This document shows positions 1 to 8,250 of a stretch of 25,519 bases of DNA, piece by piece. Numbering within the stretch: position 1 is the stretch's first letter; every line of letters begins with the position of its first letter. Origin of the DNA: Leptospirillum sp. (GTDB lineage Bacteria > Nitrospirota > Leptospirillia > Leptospirillales > Leptospirillaceae); assembly GCA_027343785.1 (NCBI GenBank), contig DAHWKF010000056.1, forward strand, positions 1-25,519, written 5' to 3'. The position numbers were made by a program, and so were the translations under genes. Below the pieces are notes generated by a model, which was not told the DNA's origin, ran no database searches, and saw only the letters and a program-made list of their open reading frames with translations.

Positions 1-159
1 CTCATCCAGGTATTCCTCAGCGTCCTCTTCGGATGAAAAATCCCCGTTCAGTTGGCCATTGCCCTTTATCATGATTTTCCACTTGCCTTGACGAGAGGGA
101 TTTTCTCTTACTTCCTCTTCAGTTACAGGAACGATCCCATAATCATCTTTTTTTGCCAA
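1..159 (-). CDS. Small hypothetical protein, C-terminus outside window
   Basis: A minus-strand reading frame stays open from a TTG start at 159 to the window edge (53 codons). The start is chosen because AAGGAGG sits 5 nt upstream of the TTG, the best ribosome binding site in the area. The visible protein starts LAKKDDYGIVPV, is hydrophilic and highly acidic (EEEV, SSEEDAEEYLDE), and has no membrane segment or motif I recognise. It is transcribed divergently from the traK-like operon, the position traJ occupies relative to traK in RP4, but it shows no evident similarity to TraJ. A plus-strand frame over the same bases lacks a ribosome binding site and looks non-coding. Confidence 0.6.
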   Translation of the reverse strand, partial: MAKKDDYGIVPVTEEEVRENPSRQGKWKIMIKGNGQLNGDFSSEEDAEEYLDE

Positions 160-420
160 ATCATCCTCCTTCTGCTGAGTTCGCCCCTTCTCCACTTGCC
201 GCCTTTTAGTCTTCACTCGCCGGACCTTGTAGGGTCCGCTCGTTCGCACTGGCCTTGCGGCCCGGCGGCTGCGCTCCGGACGGGGCTTGGTGATTTTTCC
301 TCATGGCGGCGCGGTCACCTCTATATCTTTTCGGTTTCTTGTAGGTTTTCAACATCCATCAACAACATACAACACTATTCAGACTTACAACCGGTATCCC
401 CCCACTGAGAAGATCAAAGC
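160..420. promoter_or_regulatory. Divergent intergenic region, candidate oriT/operator
   Basis: There is no convincing gene in these 260 bp. They hold a perfect 6-bp hairpin (CGGACC at 221-226 with GGTCCG at 233-238, loop TTGTAG), GGCC-rich palindromic sequence around 250-285, and three CAACA repeats at 350, 360 and 370 spaced exactly 10 bp, just upstream of the traK-like gene. In RP4 the origin of transfer lies between traJ and traK. By position this is the best candidate for oriT and for binding of the TraK-like protein, but no nic site is recognisable by eye. No -35/-10 pair is convincing. Confidence 0.4.
350..374. repeat. Three CAACA iterons with 10-bp period
   Basis: CAACA occurs at 350-354, 360-364 and 370-374, the first two preceded by T and the third by A. 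A degenerate copy (CAGAC) sits at 380. The 10-bp period places the copies on one face of the helix, as expected for cooperative protein binding. The array ends about 45 bp before the traK-like start codon. Confidence 0.45.
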
Positions 421-891
421 ATGGATTTAGCCACACCTGATTCACCTCCGGGTCGTGGAAATGCAAATAAAGTCTTCACAGCCAAAAACATACAAAGGAC
501 AGCCAAAGTGCAGACGGCCACAGACAAAGACATACACAGTGATATCGGAGACCGTCTTATTTCTTTGGCTGAAAAGAAAAAAAGCGCGTCTGCGGGGAAG
601 AGTGTTTATTACCTCGTGAGGATTGAGTATGAGGCCATCCGAAAAGCCCGTGAGTCCTTCGTCCCTTGGAAAGAGATCGCGGATGCATGCGGGTTTTCTG
701 GAAAAGAAGCCCAAATGCGTAACGCATTCAGACTCGAACGCGGCCGCCGGGAAAAGAAAGGAGGAATAAAGCCGGCGGCCAGCCAACCGGCTCAGAAAAC
801 TGAAAATCAGAAAATCGAAAATGGAAAACAGAAAAAGGAGGACCCAGAGGTGAAGTTCAGGAGCAGTTTTAACATTGACGCAATTGATTAA
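421..891 (+). CDS. TraK-like relaxosome/oriT-binding protein (putative)
   Basis: The protein has 156 aa and is strongly basic. A central helical region (about residues 60-110, with KSVYYLVRIEYEAIRKARES and then WKEIADACGFSG) looks like a helix-turn-helix-type DNA-binding module. A Lys/Gln/Glu-rich, probably disordered linker follows, ending in a short tail FRSSFNIDAID. RP4 TraK has the same layout: basic helical domain, low-complexity linker, and a short Phe/Asn/Asp tail. It is the first gene of the operon and is followed 15 bp later by a TraL-like ATPase, matching the traK-traL order of RP4. The assignment rests on architecture and gene order more than on sequence identity. A plasmid-segregation DNA-binding protein (StbA-like) is an alternative. 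Confidence 0.5.
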   Translation: MDLATPDSPPGRGNANKVFTAKNIQRTAKVQTATDKDIHSDIGDRLISLAEKKKSASAGKSVYYLVRIEYEAIRKARESFVPWKEIADACGFSGKEAQMRNAFRLERGRREKKGGIKPAASQPAQKTENQKIENGKQKKEDPEVKFRSSFNIDAID

Positions 892-906
892 GAAAGGGAG
901 AAAGAC

Positions 907-1581
907 ATGGGAAACAGCATCAATCTTGTGAGCGGAGCTAAGGGGGGAGTCGGAAAATCTTTGGTGACAATGGGTCTCCTCGATTATTTGAATGGGCAGA
1001 ACCCTGCCCTGCTCGAAACCGACATTACCAACCCTGACGTCGGGAAGAGCTATAGAAAAGAAGTCTCCAAATTTGCGGCCCTGGACATCGCCCACGAAGA
1101 GGGCTGGATCGACTTGGCAAACTTCCTGGCAGAGACGGAGAACCCAGTAATCATCAATGCCGCCGCTGGCCTTGGATCATCCGAGAGTGTGAAAAACCTT
1201 GGGGATGGGCTTGTGGAGCTTGGACGAGACCTTCGGGTGTTCTGGGTTTTAAATACTCAGAGAGACGGTCTGGCCCTTCTGAAATCCTTCCTCGAGGAGA
1301 TTGGCGAATCAACCCGGATCCGAGTTGACGCCGTGAGAAACGGATTTTTTGGCGGACCGGAGGACTTCAAGCTTTTCAACGAAAAAATCAAGGACATGAT
1401 CGTCGAAAGAGGTGGATCTGTCCTGGATTTTCCAGTACTAGCGAAAAGATGTGTTGATCCCCTTTATATCGAACGTCTGACGATTGCCAGAGCCGCAGAG
1501 GAATTTCCTTTTGGGAATCGCCTTGAGCTGAAAAGATGGCAAAAGTTGGTCCATGAAATGTTCACAAGTGCGGGGGTCTGA
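907..1581 (+). CDS. TraL-like ParA-family ATPase
   Basis: The protein has 224 aa with a deviant Walker A GAKGGVGKS at residues 10-18, typical of the ParA/MinD superfamily, and an ETD acid cluster near residue 37. The C-terminus (ERLTIARAAEE, then a Lys/Trp-rich helix) resembles the end of RP4 TraL, which shares the RLT start of that segment. TraL-type ATPases are encoded in conjugation operons and are thought to assist relaxosome or DNA transfer functions. It lies between the TraK-like gene and a TraM-like gene and nearly abuts the latter. A ribosome binding site (AAAGGGAGAAAG) precedes the ATG. StbB-like plasmid positioning is a related possible role. Confidence 0.75.
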   Translation: MGNSINLVSGAKGGVGKSLVTMGLLDYLNGQNPALLETDITNPDVGKSYRKEVSKFAALDIAHEEGWIDLANFLAETENPVIINAAAGLGSSESVKNLGDGLVELGRDLRVFWVLNTQRDGLALLKSFLEEIGESTRIRVDAVRNGFFGGPEDFKLFNEKIKDMIVERGGSVLDFPVLAKRCVDPLYIERLTIARAAEEFPFGNRLELKRWQKLVHEMFTSAGV

Positions 1582-1582
1582 A

Positions 1583-2176
1583 ATGGAAATCGAAAATCAC
1601 TGGCAGGAAATTTTCGGGGAGGCAATGCCTCCCGAAGTTTTAACAAGGGTTCTAAAAATTCAAAAGGTCATGAACATCAAGGATGATGACGCCCTTTTGG
1701 AGATTCTGATTCCCTTGGAGTTCTATCAGAGACTTCACGAACAGATCCCGGCATCGATGAGGGCCGAATGCGAAGCCGTTACCCGCCAGGTGAAGGAGTC
1801 CTCCGGGGCAGTGATCCGGTCCGCCGCGGAGGAAATCGACAAGACCCATGCGACCGCCAAAACTGAAATCGAGGCCCTGACAGCCCGAACAAAACAGGAA
1901 ATCGCCAAGGCGTTAGGCCAGGCGATGACCGGGGCCGTGGACAAGGCCATCGCTCAGATCACTGAGTCAGTCGCAGTCCAGGCGGCCAAGTCCCAAGCCA
2001 GGAAATGGCTTTCCATTGGCGGAGGGGTCATCCTCCTGACTATTCTTCTGACCGGAGGGGTCGCCTGGTACTACTTTTCCACCAAAATCGGCCAAATTCT
2101 GTCGTGCAACGCGCCGGGGGAACAAATCCACGCCAATGCCGACGGACGCCGGTTCTGCTATCGGTGGCTCCCTTGA
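1583..2176 (+). CDS. TraM-like membrane-anchored conjugation protein
   Basis: The protein has 197 aa. The start at 1583 (MEIENHWQEI) is preferred over an in-frame ATG at 1553 that would overlap the previous gene; the upstream stop is only 1 bp away. Residues 20-50 carry a motif (LKI, then DDDALLEILIPLEFY) seen in plasmid TraM-type proteins. Residues about 60-145 are Ala/Glu/Lys-rich and probably coiled coil. A single membrane segment (about 150-172, GGGVILLTILLTGGVAWYYF) is followed by a short tail with two Cys. The topology suggests a cytoplasmic coiled coil anchored at the inner membrane with the tail outside. Order after TraK and TraL supports a TraM-like label. The exact function is not established. 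Confidence 0.55.
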   Translation: MEIENHWQEIFGEAMPPEVLTRVLKIQKVMNIKDDDALLEILIPLEFYQRLHEQIPASMRAECEAVTRQVKESSGAVIRSAAEEIDKTHATAKTEIEALTARTKQEIAKALGQAMTGAVDKAIAQITESVAVQAAKSQARKWLSIGGGVILLTILLTGGVAWYYFSTKIGQILSCNAPGEQIHANADGRRFCYRWLP

Positions 2177-2193
2177 AAACAAAGGAGAATGTG

Positions 2194-2532
2194 ATGAGTC
2201 AACAATTGAATACCATAAAAACAGACTTGGACGAGGCGCTTAATCGATTGCCAACAGAAAAACGGATTCAGGCCCTCAAAATTGCTCATAAATTTCAGAT
2301 TGATGAGAGGGATCCTGTCTGGCAACTTGTCGTCCTTGCGATCGAATCTGAAATTTCCAAACAGTGGTCTTGCAAGGCCGCAGAAGCGGCCGGGGTGGCG
2401 GCGGATCGGGTGAGAGATGAAATTAGAGGACTTCCTGAAAAGATCAAGGAAGGACTGACTGGATCAGATACATTGATCAGGGAAATCGTCCGTCAGGAGC
2501 TTTTCAAGATCCTCCAAGGAGGCGCCCGATGA
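2194..2532 (+). CDS. Small soluble relative of the preceding TraM-like protein
   Basis: The protein has 112 aa. The ATG at 2194 is preceded by AAAGGAG; the same frame extends far upstream but only over the preceding gene. Residues 28-51 (LKIAHKFQI, then RDPVWQLVVLAIE) align with residues 24-46 of the upstream protein (LKIQKVMNI, then DDALLEILIPLE), so the two share an N-terminal module. This copy lacks the membrane segment. The C-terminal half is helical (RDEIRGLPEKIKEGL). Its stop overlaps the coupling-protein start (ATGA), indicating translational coupling and a role linked to the coupling protein or relaxosome. No specific function can be assigned. Confidence 0.55.
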   Translation: MSQQLNTIKTDLDEALNRLPTEKRIQALKIAHKFQIDERDPVWQLVVLAIESEISKQWSCKAAEAAGVAADRVRDEIRGLPEKIKEGLTGSDTLIREIVRQELFKILQGGAR

Positions 2533-4502
2533 CTACCCCCTCCCTCTCACCGGAACACAGAGACCGCCCGGAAGCCGATTGGCCTGGACTCCTGATTGGA
2601 TCGCTCCTCATCCTGACCAGCTTTTCTTTCCTCGGTCTGATGGCCGGTGTCCTTTTCTCCTGGGGGCCAGACCATTTATTGACCCGGACCCTCGGGTTGG
2701 CGATTGGCGGAACATTCTATTACAGCCACTTTGCCGACTTTCTCTACTCCCTTCCAGGCGATTTCTCAAACTCATGGTTCGGAGTCCAGAATTTTGAAAC
2801 CCTCCACAATCTTGGCCAGCTCCTTCCATTCCTGGCCGGGGGAGCCGCCCTTGGACTGATCCTGTCTACCGTTTTCTTTCATCGCTCCCACAAAAATCAA
2901 ACCAACCCCATCCGGCACCTTGACGGGCCTCAAATTCTGAAAGGGAAAAAAGGAGCCAAAGTTCTCCAGAATAAACTCGCAGAGGATTTCAGTATTGACG
3001 GGATATTCATCCATCCTTTTGTTCAGATCGCCCAATGGCTTGAAATTCAACATTTTTTGCTTGTCGGAGCGACCGGATCCGGAAAAACAACAAAAATTTG
3101 GCAATTGATCACTCAACTCGTAGCCAGAAAAGACAAAATAATCCTCCATGATATGAAGAGTGACTTCACCCAAAAACTGAAAAAACTCATCATCCTTGGC
3201 CCCTGGGATCGGAGATCGTGGCGGTGGCTGATCGGGATGGACATCACGACGGAGTCCCTGGCCCAAGCCTTCGCGGAATGTTTTATCATTCCCAACCCAA
3301 AAGCGAGTGATCCAGTTTGGGACAATGCGGCCCGCTCATTACTTCGAGCGGAAATCCACAAGCTCATGGCTCATAAGGGGACGAAATGGACGTTTTCAGA
3401 CCTTGGCAAAGGGCTTTTAGAGGACTTGCTAGTGGGCGTAGACGATCCCCAGGAAAACATGAAGAACCTACAGGCCTTTGTCCGGACATATCATCCCGAG
3501 GCTTGGCAGATCGTGAGAGACGCAACCAGCAAGGCCACATCAAGCGTCCTTTTTACTCAGGGCGGCCAGCTTTCTCCACTCATAGACATCTGCCGTCTCG
3601 ATTCCGAGCTGGCAAAGGCCAGAGCAAAGGGGTTTTGGCTTGATCAGGACAGAAAAGGCTTTTTGAGTGATGAAGTAAAGACCTGCCCGCCAGTCGTCCT
3701 CAAGCGGGCTGGTGACGCAGAAACTTGGTCTCGGACATTTTTTTCTGCTTTTGTCAACGTTGCGGCTTTGAAAATTAATGGACTTGGAGATTTTAAAGAA
3801 CCAAGTGACCGCCGGATCTGGTTCGTTCTGGACGAAGTTCCACAGCTTGGAAGAATTCCGGAAATCACGACTTTTCTGGTGACCGGGAGGTCAAAAGGTG
3901 TTCGGGTTGTGCTTGGGCTTCAAAACGCAAGCCAGATAGAGAAACTTTACGGAAAAGAGGACCGGGAAACATGGGAAAACAACACACTCACTAAAATTTG
4001 GTTTCAGGATGTCGGAAAGGACGCCAAGAAATGGGCCAGTGAGAGCGTTGGGACGCGGACCGTTCAAATTTTCGGCAAAACCGTCAACACCGGAACCCTC
4101 CCTCCCTCGAGTGGCGACAGCAAGACATGGAGTCCTCCGCAGGAAAAACGGCTCCTCGAGGAACACGCCTTCGAAATGCTCTTGAGGCCTAAACCAAAAA
4201 AGAAAATTGTGACAGCCCTCTTGCAGATTGCTGCATTTGATCGCGTCATCCTTGATTGGCCGATGATCCCCCGCCCGATCTGTGACCCATTGGAAAAAGA
4301 CCCTGTCACCCTCCCTCCGCGCGTTCTGGTCGATGAATCCGGCCATGTGGTGTCAAGCAACCTGACTTTCGTGGAAGGGGACTTGTCCGTTCCTCCCTCC
4401 TCCGGAGGCGTGGAGGCCCGGAAAGAGGATCCGGAGAAGACGCGGGAGGCGGCCACGTCCACCCCACGCATTGAAACCGTCGAAATCCCCCAGCAACAAT
4501 AA
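2529..4502 (+). CDS. Type IV coupling protein (VirD4/TraD/TrwB family)
   Basis: The protein has 657 aa. It is an inner-membrane hexameric ATPase expected to link the relaxosome to the type IV secretion channel. Two N-terminal membrane segments (about 20-45 and 97-117) flank a short periplasmic loop, as in TraD/TrwB. Walker A is GATGSGKT at 180-187, and Walker B (WFVLDEVPQLG) lies near 430-440, followed by the typical TGRSKGVRVVLGLQ segment. The last 80 residues are Pro/Glu-rich. The gene overlaps the previous one by 4 bp and lies just upstream of the MOBF relaxase, the trwB-trwC and traD-traI order. The frame continues open for 79 codons beyond the TAA at 4500, so the tail may be shortened by a nonsense change. 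Confidence 0.9.
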   Translation: MTTPSLSPEHRDRPEADWPGLLIGSLLILTSFSFLGLMAGVLFSWGPDHLLTRTLGLAIGGTFYYSHFADFLYSLPGDFSNSWFGVQNFETLHNLGQLLPFLAGGAALGLILSTVFFHRSHKNQTNPIRHLDGPQILKGKKGAKVLQNKLAEDFSIDGIFIHPFVQIAQWLEIQHFLLVGATGSGKTTKIWQLITQLVARKDKIILHDMKSDFTQKLKKLIILGPWDRRSWRWLIGMDITTESLAQAFAECFIIPNPKASDPVWDNAARSLLRAEIHKLMAHKGTKWTFSDLGKGLLEDLLVGVDDPQENMKNLQAFVRTYHPEAWQIVRDATSKATSSVLFTQGGQLSPLIDICRLDSELAKARAKGFWLDQDRKGFLSDEVKTCPPVVLKRAGDAETWSRTFFSAFVNVAALKINGLGDFKEPSDRRIWFVLDEVPQLGRIPEITTFLVTGRSKGVRVVLGLQNASQIEKLYGKEDRETWENNTLTKIWFQDVGKDAKKWASESVGTRTVQIFGKTVNTGTLPPSSGDSKTWSPPQEKRLLEEHAFEMLLRPKPKKKIVTALLQIAAFDRVILDWPMIPRPICDPLEKDPVTLPPRVLVDESGHVVSSNLTFVEGDLSVPPSSGGVEARKEDPEKTREAATSTPRIETVEIPQQQ

Positions 4503-4742
4503 ACAAAACAGCGGTCCGCCGAAGAAAAAGAGGACAATCTTGAGGAAGAGGCTGCGAAAATCGGGGAAAAAATGCTGACAGCCGGACCGGATCTGGATTT
4601 CACCGGAGATACCGCGACGGATTCCCTGAAACTCTTGGCCGCCATGCTGGATGGATCCGGGGCGTCCGGATCCATCGGGAAAGTGGCGATCTCCAAAGCC
4701 GCCCCAGAACCGGAGCGGGAAGACAAAGAGGAACGGGACTAA
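4503..4742 (+). pseudogene. In-frame continuation of coupling-protein C-terminal tail after stop
   Basis: Directly after the TAA at 4500-4502 the coupling-protein frame stays open for 79 codons to a TAA at 4740. The translation begins TKQRSAEEKEDN and is acidic and hydrophilic, like the end of the protein before the stop, with codon use like its neighbours. The codons before the stop are CAG CAA CAA, so a single C-to-T change of a fourth Gln codon would explain the break. An internal ATG at 4572 has no good ribosome binding site, so a separate gene is less likely. Readthrough or a sequencing error are alternatives. Confidence 0.5.
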
Positions 4743-4767
4743 ACCCAAAATCCACAAGGAGGACGAA

Positions 4768-4929
4768 ATGACAAACACAAACAAGGACCCATTTTTCGAG
4801 ATGCTCGCCGATCAAATTGAAGAAAAAGGCTGGCCCGACGAGCTTGACGCAAAATCCCCGGTCGGGGTGTCGATAAGACTGACTCTCGCGGCCCGGGCGG
4901 CCAAGAAGGGAGGCCAGCCGTCATGTTGA
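4768..4929 (+). CDS. 53-aa hypothetical protein upstream of relaxase
   Basis: AAGGAGG lies 5 nt upstream of the ATG, a strong ribosome binding site. The protein starts MTNTNKDPFFEMLADQIEEK, is amphipathic and soluble, and has no recognised domain. Its last codons overlap the start of the relaxase gene (ATGTTGA, 7 bp), so the two are probably translationally coupled. A small relaxosome accessory or regulator is possible but not shown. Confidence 0.6.
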   Translation: MTNTNKDPFFEMLADQIEEKGWPDELDAKSPVGVSIRLTLAARAAKKGGQPSC

Positions 4930-7763
4930 GCATCAGCACAAAGCGCGGGGCCACGGCAAAAGATGCGGCAGGGGTGGCGAGCTACCCCGACGAAAGCAAA
5001 AGCAAGGCTGTTGGGAGCATTGAAGATTACTACAGCCAGGGCAACGCCAAGACCCCCTCCGTCTGGATGGGGTCCGCCGCAGCGGAGTTGGGACTGTCCG
5101 GACCCGTCAATCGTGAGGATCACATGAGAACCTTGCAGGGCCTTGATCCTAGAAGCGGCCAAGGTCTGGTGCAGGGGTCCGGAGCGTCCCGGAAATACGC
5201 CGTAGATCTCACCTTTTCCGCGCCTAAAAGCGTGTCCATCGCGTGGGCGATCGGCGGGGAGGAAACCCGCGCCGGGATTGAAACCGCCCAGACCCGGGCG
5301 GTGGCCAAGGTTCTGGAGCACATTGAGCAGAACTTCCCGATGGCCCGGCGGGGATCGTCTTCTAGAGGGACGATTCAACAAGAAAAGGCCAAACTTCTAG
5401 CCGCCGCTTTCTTGCACGGCTCAAGCCGGGATCTGGACCCCCAAATCCACACCCATCTGATGCTGCAAAACCTCTGTCAGCGCGAAGACGGGACGTGGGG
5501 AGCCTTGACGGAGAAGCAGATCTACGACTGGAAACTGGCCCTGGGGGCGGTTTACCGCGCCGAACTGTCCCAAAACATGAAGGGGCTGGGATTCAAAATC
5601 GAGGAAGACCGGGATTACTTCCGGCTGACGGGGATTCCACTGGAACTGGAAGAGGAGTTCAGCAAGCGCCGGGCGGAAATCGAAGCCGCACTTGCTGAAA
5701 AGGGCCTGTCCGGCGCGAAAGCTTCTGAAATTGCCGCTCTGGATACGCGGGCGAAAAAAGAAGTCCTCGACACCGCTATTTTGCAAGGGCAATGGGAGAA
5801 AATCGCCGGAGAACACGGCGTGACGAAAGAATCCATCGAAGCCCTGAAGGCCCATGAAAAAGAAATAGCTCCGGGAGCTATTTCTTTGACCCCAGAGGAG
5901 CGAGCGGAAATCCTCAAGAAAATGACCGCCATGGAAGCCGTCTTTGAAGAAAGAGACCTCTACAAAGAAGTCGGAATCGTCCTCAGTCACCAAGGGCGAG
6001 GATTGGAAGACGTAAAGCAGGAAGTGGCCGCCATCAAGCGGGACAAGGAAATCCTGAAGCTCCGGGGGCAGGACGGCAAGCAGTATTTCACCACAAAGGA
6101 AATGCTGGCCCTCGAACGCGGAATTCTCACCCGCGCCCGGGAGGGAAAAGACGACCGCTCCCATATCCTCCCTGAAAAAACCGTCCAGGAGGCCATAGGC
6201 CGGTTCGAACGGGAGAAGGGCTTCTCCCTGTCGGACGAGCAGAAGGGCTCTATTAGCCACATGACCCAGACTCCAGGTCGAATCAAGATCGTTCAAGGCC
6301 ACGCAGGGGCCGGAAAGTCCACGGCCCTAATCCCGGTGAGATACGCCCTGGCGGCAGAAGGACGGGAAGTGATCGGGGCCGCCCTCCAGGGAAAGACGGC
6401 CAAGGGGCTTGAAGAGTCCACCGGTATCAAATCGCAGACCATCGCCAGCCTTCTGGGGAACCTGGAAGGCTATGACCGGGAAGACGGCACCAGGGCGGAC
6501 CCAACGCGCAAGCTCTCCTCAAAAAGCGTTGTGATCATTGATGAAGCGGCCATGGTGGATACCCGGACGCTGGCCCGCTTGCAAAGTTTAACCCACGAAG
6601 CCGGGGCCGAACTCCTCCTCGTTGGGGACGAGCGCCAAGTTCCTCCCGTTCAAGCCGGAAGCCCCTTCCGGAGCCTCAAGAAAGAACTCGGGTGCGCCGA
6701 ACTCACAGAAAACCGGCGGCAGAAAGTGGATTGGCAAAAGGAGGCGAGCCGGGAAATCCGGGAAGGCAAAGTGGCAGAGGCCCTGACAAGGTACGCGGAA
6801 GCGGGAATGCTCACGATCGCAAAAGATCGGGATGCGGCCATGTCCGCGACGGTTGAAAAGTGGGCACAGGATTTCAACCCGGAGAAGGCCGGAGCCTCCC
6901 TCCTGACTGCCTTCCGGAAAGTGGACGCTGCGGAATTGAACGCTCGAGCCCGGGCCGCCATGCAAGAAAAGGGATTACTGAACGGGATCCGGTGCGAAGT
7001 TCAGACCTCCACGGGGATCAAGGAATTTCAGGCCGGGGACCGGATTTTCTTTTCAAAAAACTCGAAATCCCTGGGGGTGATGAACGGGGAGACAGGAACA
7101 CTGAAAGAGATCGCCCAGGATTCAAACGAGGAATGGCTTTTTCACGTCAAGATGGATGACGGGAAGGCCCTCTCTTTTGACCCGCTGCAATACGACCACA
7201 TTCAACACGGTTACGCCACGACTATCAACAAATCCCAGGGAGCAACGGCCTCTGGAACCCACAATTACATTGGATTTCAGGGGCTGGAACAATTATACGT
7301 CCAGTTGACCCGCCAGGTGGAGATGGCCCACATCACCATAACCGAAGATCAGATTACCAGAGCAGCAGATGCGGCAGGCTTGGACCTGGCCCCCACGGAC
7401 AAGATGCTGGATTATGCCGAAACCTTGGCCGAAAAATACGGGCTGGCCCTCCCAGAGGGGATTGAAAGCGACTTTGACCTTTGCCGTGGATTTCTGAACG
7501 ACCACGCCCCCAAAAAGATGGGAGATCAAAAGCAGGAAGAATTGGACTTTGGACTTGAGAAAGTCCGCTCCCTGATTGGTTCTATTCGCTCAAGAGAAAA
7601 AATGAACGCTTTGGATTTCAACATCGAAGAGCCGGAAAAGGAAAAGGGGGAGGACAGGGAGATAACCAATCATGATTCCGGAGATGAAAAGTCCCGGAAC
7701 CCGGAACGGGAGCGATTCCAACATCGGGAAATAGAACGGGACGGGCTTTCTCTGGGATTTTGA
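4923..7763 (+). CDS. MOBF conjugative relaxase-helicase (TrwC/TraI family)
   Basis: The protein has 946 aa. The N-terminal relaxase domain (about 1-300) nicks oriT and binds the DNA end covalently. It shows candidate catalytic tyrosines Y21 and Y36/Y37 and the metal-binding triad H165, H176, H178, with the same 11-and-2 spacing as TrwC (HGSSRDLDPQIHTH). The C-terminal RecD-type helicase has Walker A GHAGAGKST (about 459-467), Walker B VVIIDEAAMVD, motif GDERQVPPV, and motif VI region GYATTINKSQG. The length matches TrwC (about 970 aa) and is far shorter than F TraI, so there is one helicase unit. The last 100 residues are charged and probably flexible. The start overlaps the 53-aa gene. Confidence 0.93.
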   Translation: MLSISTKRGATAKDAAGVASYPDESKSKAVGSIEDYYSQGNAKTPSVWMGSAAAELGLSGPVNREDHMRTLQGLDPRSGQGLVQGSGASRKYAVDLTFSAPKSVSIAWAIGGEETRAGIETAQTRAVAKVLEHIEQNFPMARRGSSSRGTIQQEKAKLLAAAFLHGSSRDLDPQIHTHLMLQNLCQREDGTWGALTEKQIYDWKLALGAVYRAELSQNMKGLGFKIEEDRDYFRLTGIPLELEEEFSKRRAEIEAALAEKGLSGAKASEIAALDTRAKKEVLDTAILQGQWEKIAGEHGVTKESIEALKAHEKEIAPGAISLTPEERAEILKKMTAMEAVFEERDLYKEVGIVLSHQGRGLEDVKQEVAAIKRDKEILKLRGQDGKQYFTTKEMLALERGILTRAREGKDDRSHILPEKTVQEAIGRFEREKGFSLSDEQKGSISHMTQTPGRIKIVQGHAGAGKSTALIPVRYALAAEGREVIGAALQGKTAKGLEESTGIKSQTIASLLGNLEGYDREDGTRADPTRKLSSKSVVIIDEAAMVDTRTLARLQSLTHEAGAELLLVGDERQVPPVQAGSPFRSLKKELGCAELTENRRQKVDWQKEASREIREGKVAEALTRYAEAGMLTIAKDRDAAMSATVEKWAQDFNPEKAGASLLTAFRKVDAAELNARARAAMQEKGLLNGIRCEVQTSTGIKEFQAGDRIFFSKNSKSLGVMNGETGTLKEIAQDSNEEWLFHVKMDDGKALSFDPLQYDHIQHGYATTINKSQGATASGTHNYIGFQGLEQLYVQLTRQVEMAHITITEDQITRAADAAGLDLAPTDKMLDYAETLAEKYGLALPEGIESDFDLCRGFLNDHAPKKMGDQKQEELDFGLEKVRSLIGSIRSREKMNALDFNIEEPEKEKGEDREITNHDSGDEKSRNPERERFQHREIERDGLSLGF

Positions 7764-7821
7764 TCGATCAATTTTTGTTTTAGGGTATCGTAATTATATT
7801 GACATAACAAATACTTACGAA

Positions 7822-7849
7822 TTGACAAAAAGAAAATTAATAGTAAAAT
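7822..7849 (+). promoter_or_regulatory. Sigma70-type promoter of second transfer operon
   Basis: TTGACA at 7822-7827 and TAAAAT at 7844-7849 are separated by 16 bp in an AT-rich stretch between the relaxase stop and the 7901 gene. A second TTGACA lies 23 bp upstream (7799-7804) in a similar context (ATTGACA followed by A-rich sequence), possibly an operator repeat or alternative -35. Confidence 0.65.
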
Positions 7850-7900
7850 CATTACAGATTTTCATTTTTCCATGATCCCATTTTTAGAAGGAGGCCAGAA

Positions 7901-8236
7901 ATGACAAAAAGAGAGCTTGAATCCGCAATTCCCCCCGATGTTTATCTCATCGCAGAGTTAGGCCAATTTATCAGCCTGAACCTTAAGGAAAACGCCATTG
8001 GGCGCGATGTTGGGGAAGGAGATGCCTGGTGGGGCCAATACCATCTGATGCAGATGATCAAACGCGCTCGTGAAATCAGGAGGGAGAAGCGACTTTCCGA
8101 CGACGACGGCTATATTCCCTTTTTGGAATCTGTTCGAGAATCAGAATTCGAGCGATTAATGGCTGGGAAACGGCTGACAAATTTAGATTGCCAGGCACTT
8201 TTCAACCTAACCCAAAAATTTCTAGACCAAGCTTGA
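7901..8236 (+). CDS. Hypothetical protein, first gene of second transfer operon
   Basis: The protein has 111 aa, with AAGGAGG 7 nt upstream of the ATG. It is soluble and mostly helical (MTKRELESAIPPDVYLIAEL; a charged patch REIRREKRLSDDD at about 59-71). There is no signal peptide, membrane segment or motif I recognise. It is first behind a clear promoter and is followed 14 bp later by a small membrane protein gene. Function is unknown; a regulatory or accessory role in transfer is only a guess from position. Confidence 0.65.
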   Translation: MTKRELESAIPPDVYLIAELGQFISLNLKENAIGRDVGEGDAWWGQYHLMQMIKRAREIRREKRLSDDDGYIPFLESVRESEFERLMAGKRLTNLDCQALFNLTQKFLDQA

Positions 8237-8250
8237 AGAAGGAGGAAAAA

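Noticed and set aside
52..408. Plus-strand 118-aa frame at the window start
   Set aside because: It has no ribosome binding site and low-complexity hydrophobic composition, and it overlaps the better supported minus-strand TTG-start gene.
4064..4726. Minus-strand 220-aa frame over the coupling-protein end
   Set aside because: Ser/Arg-rich shadow of the plus-strand coding frame with no start signal.
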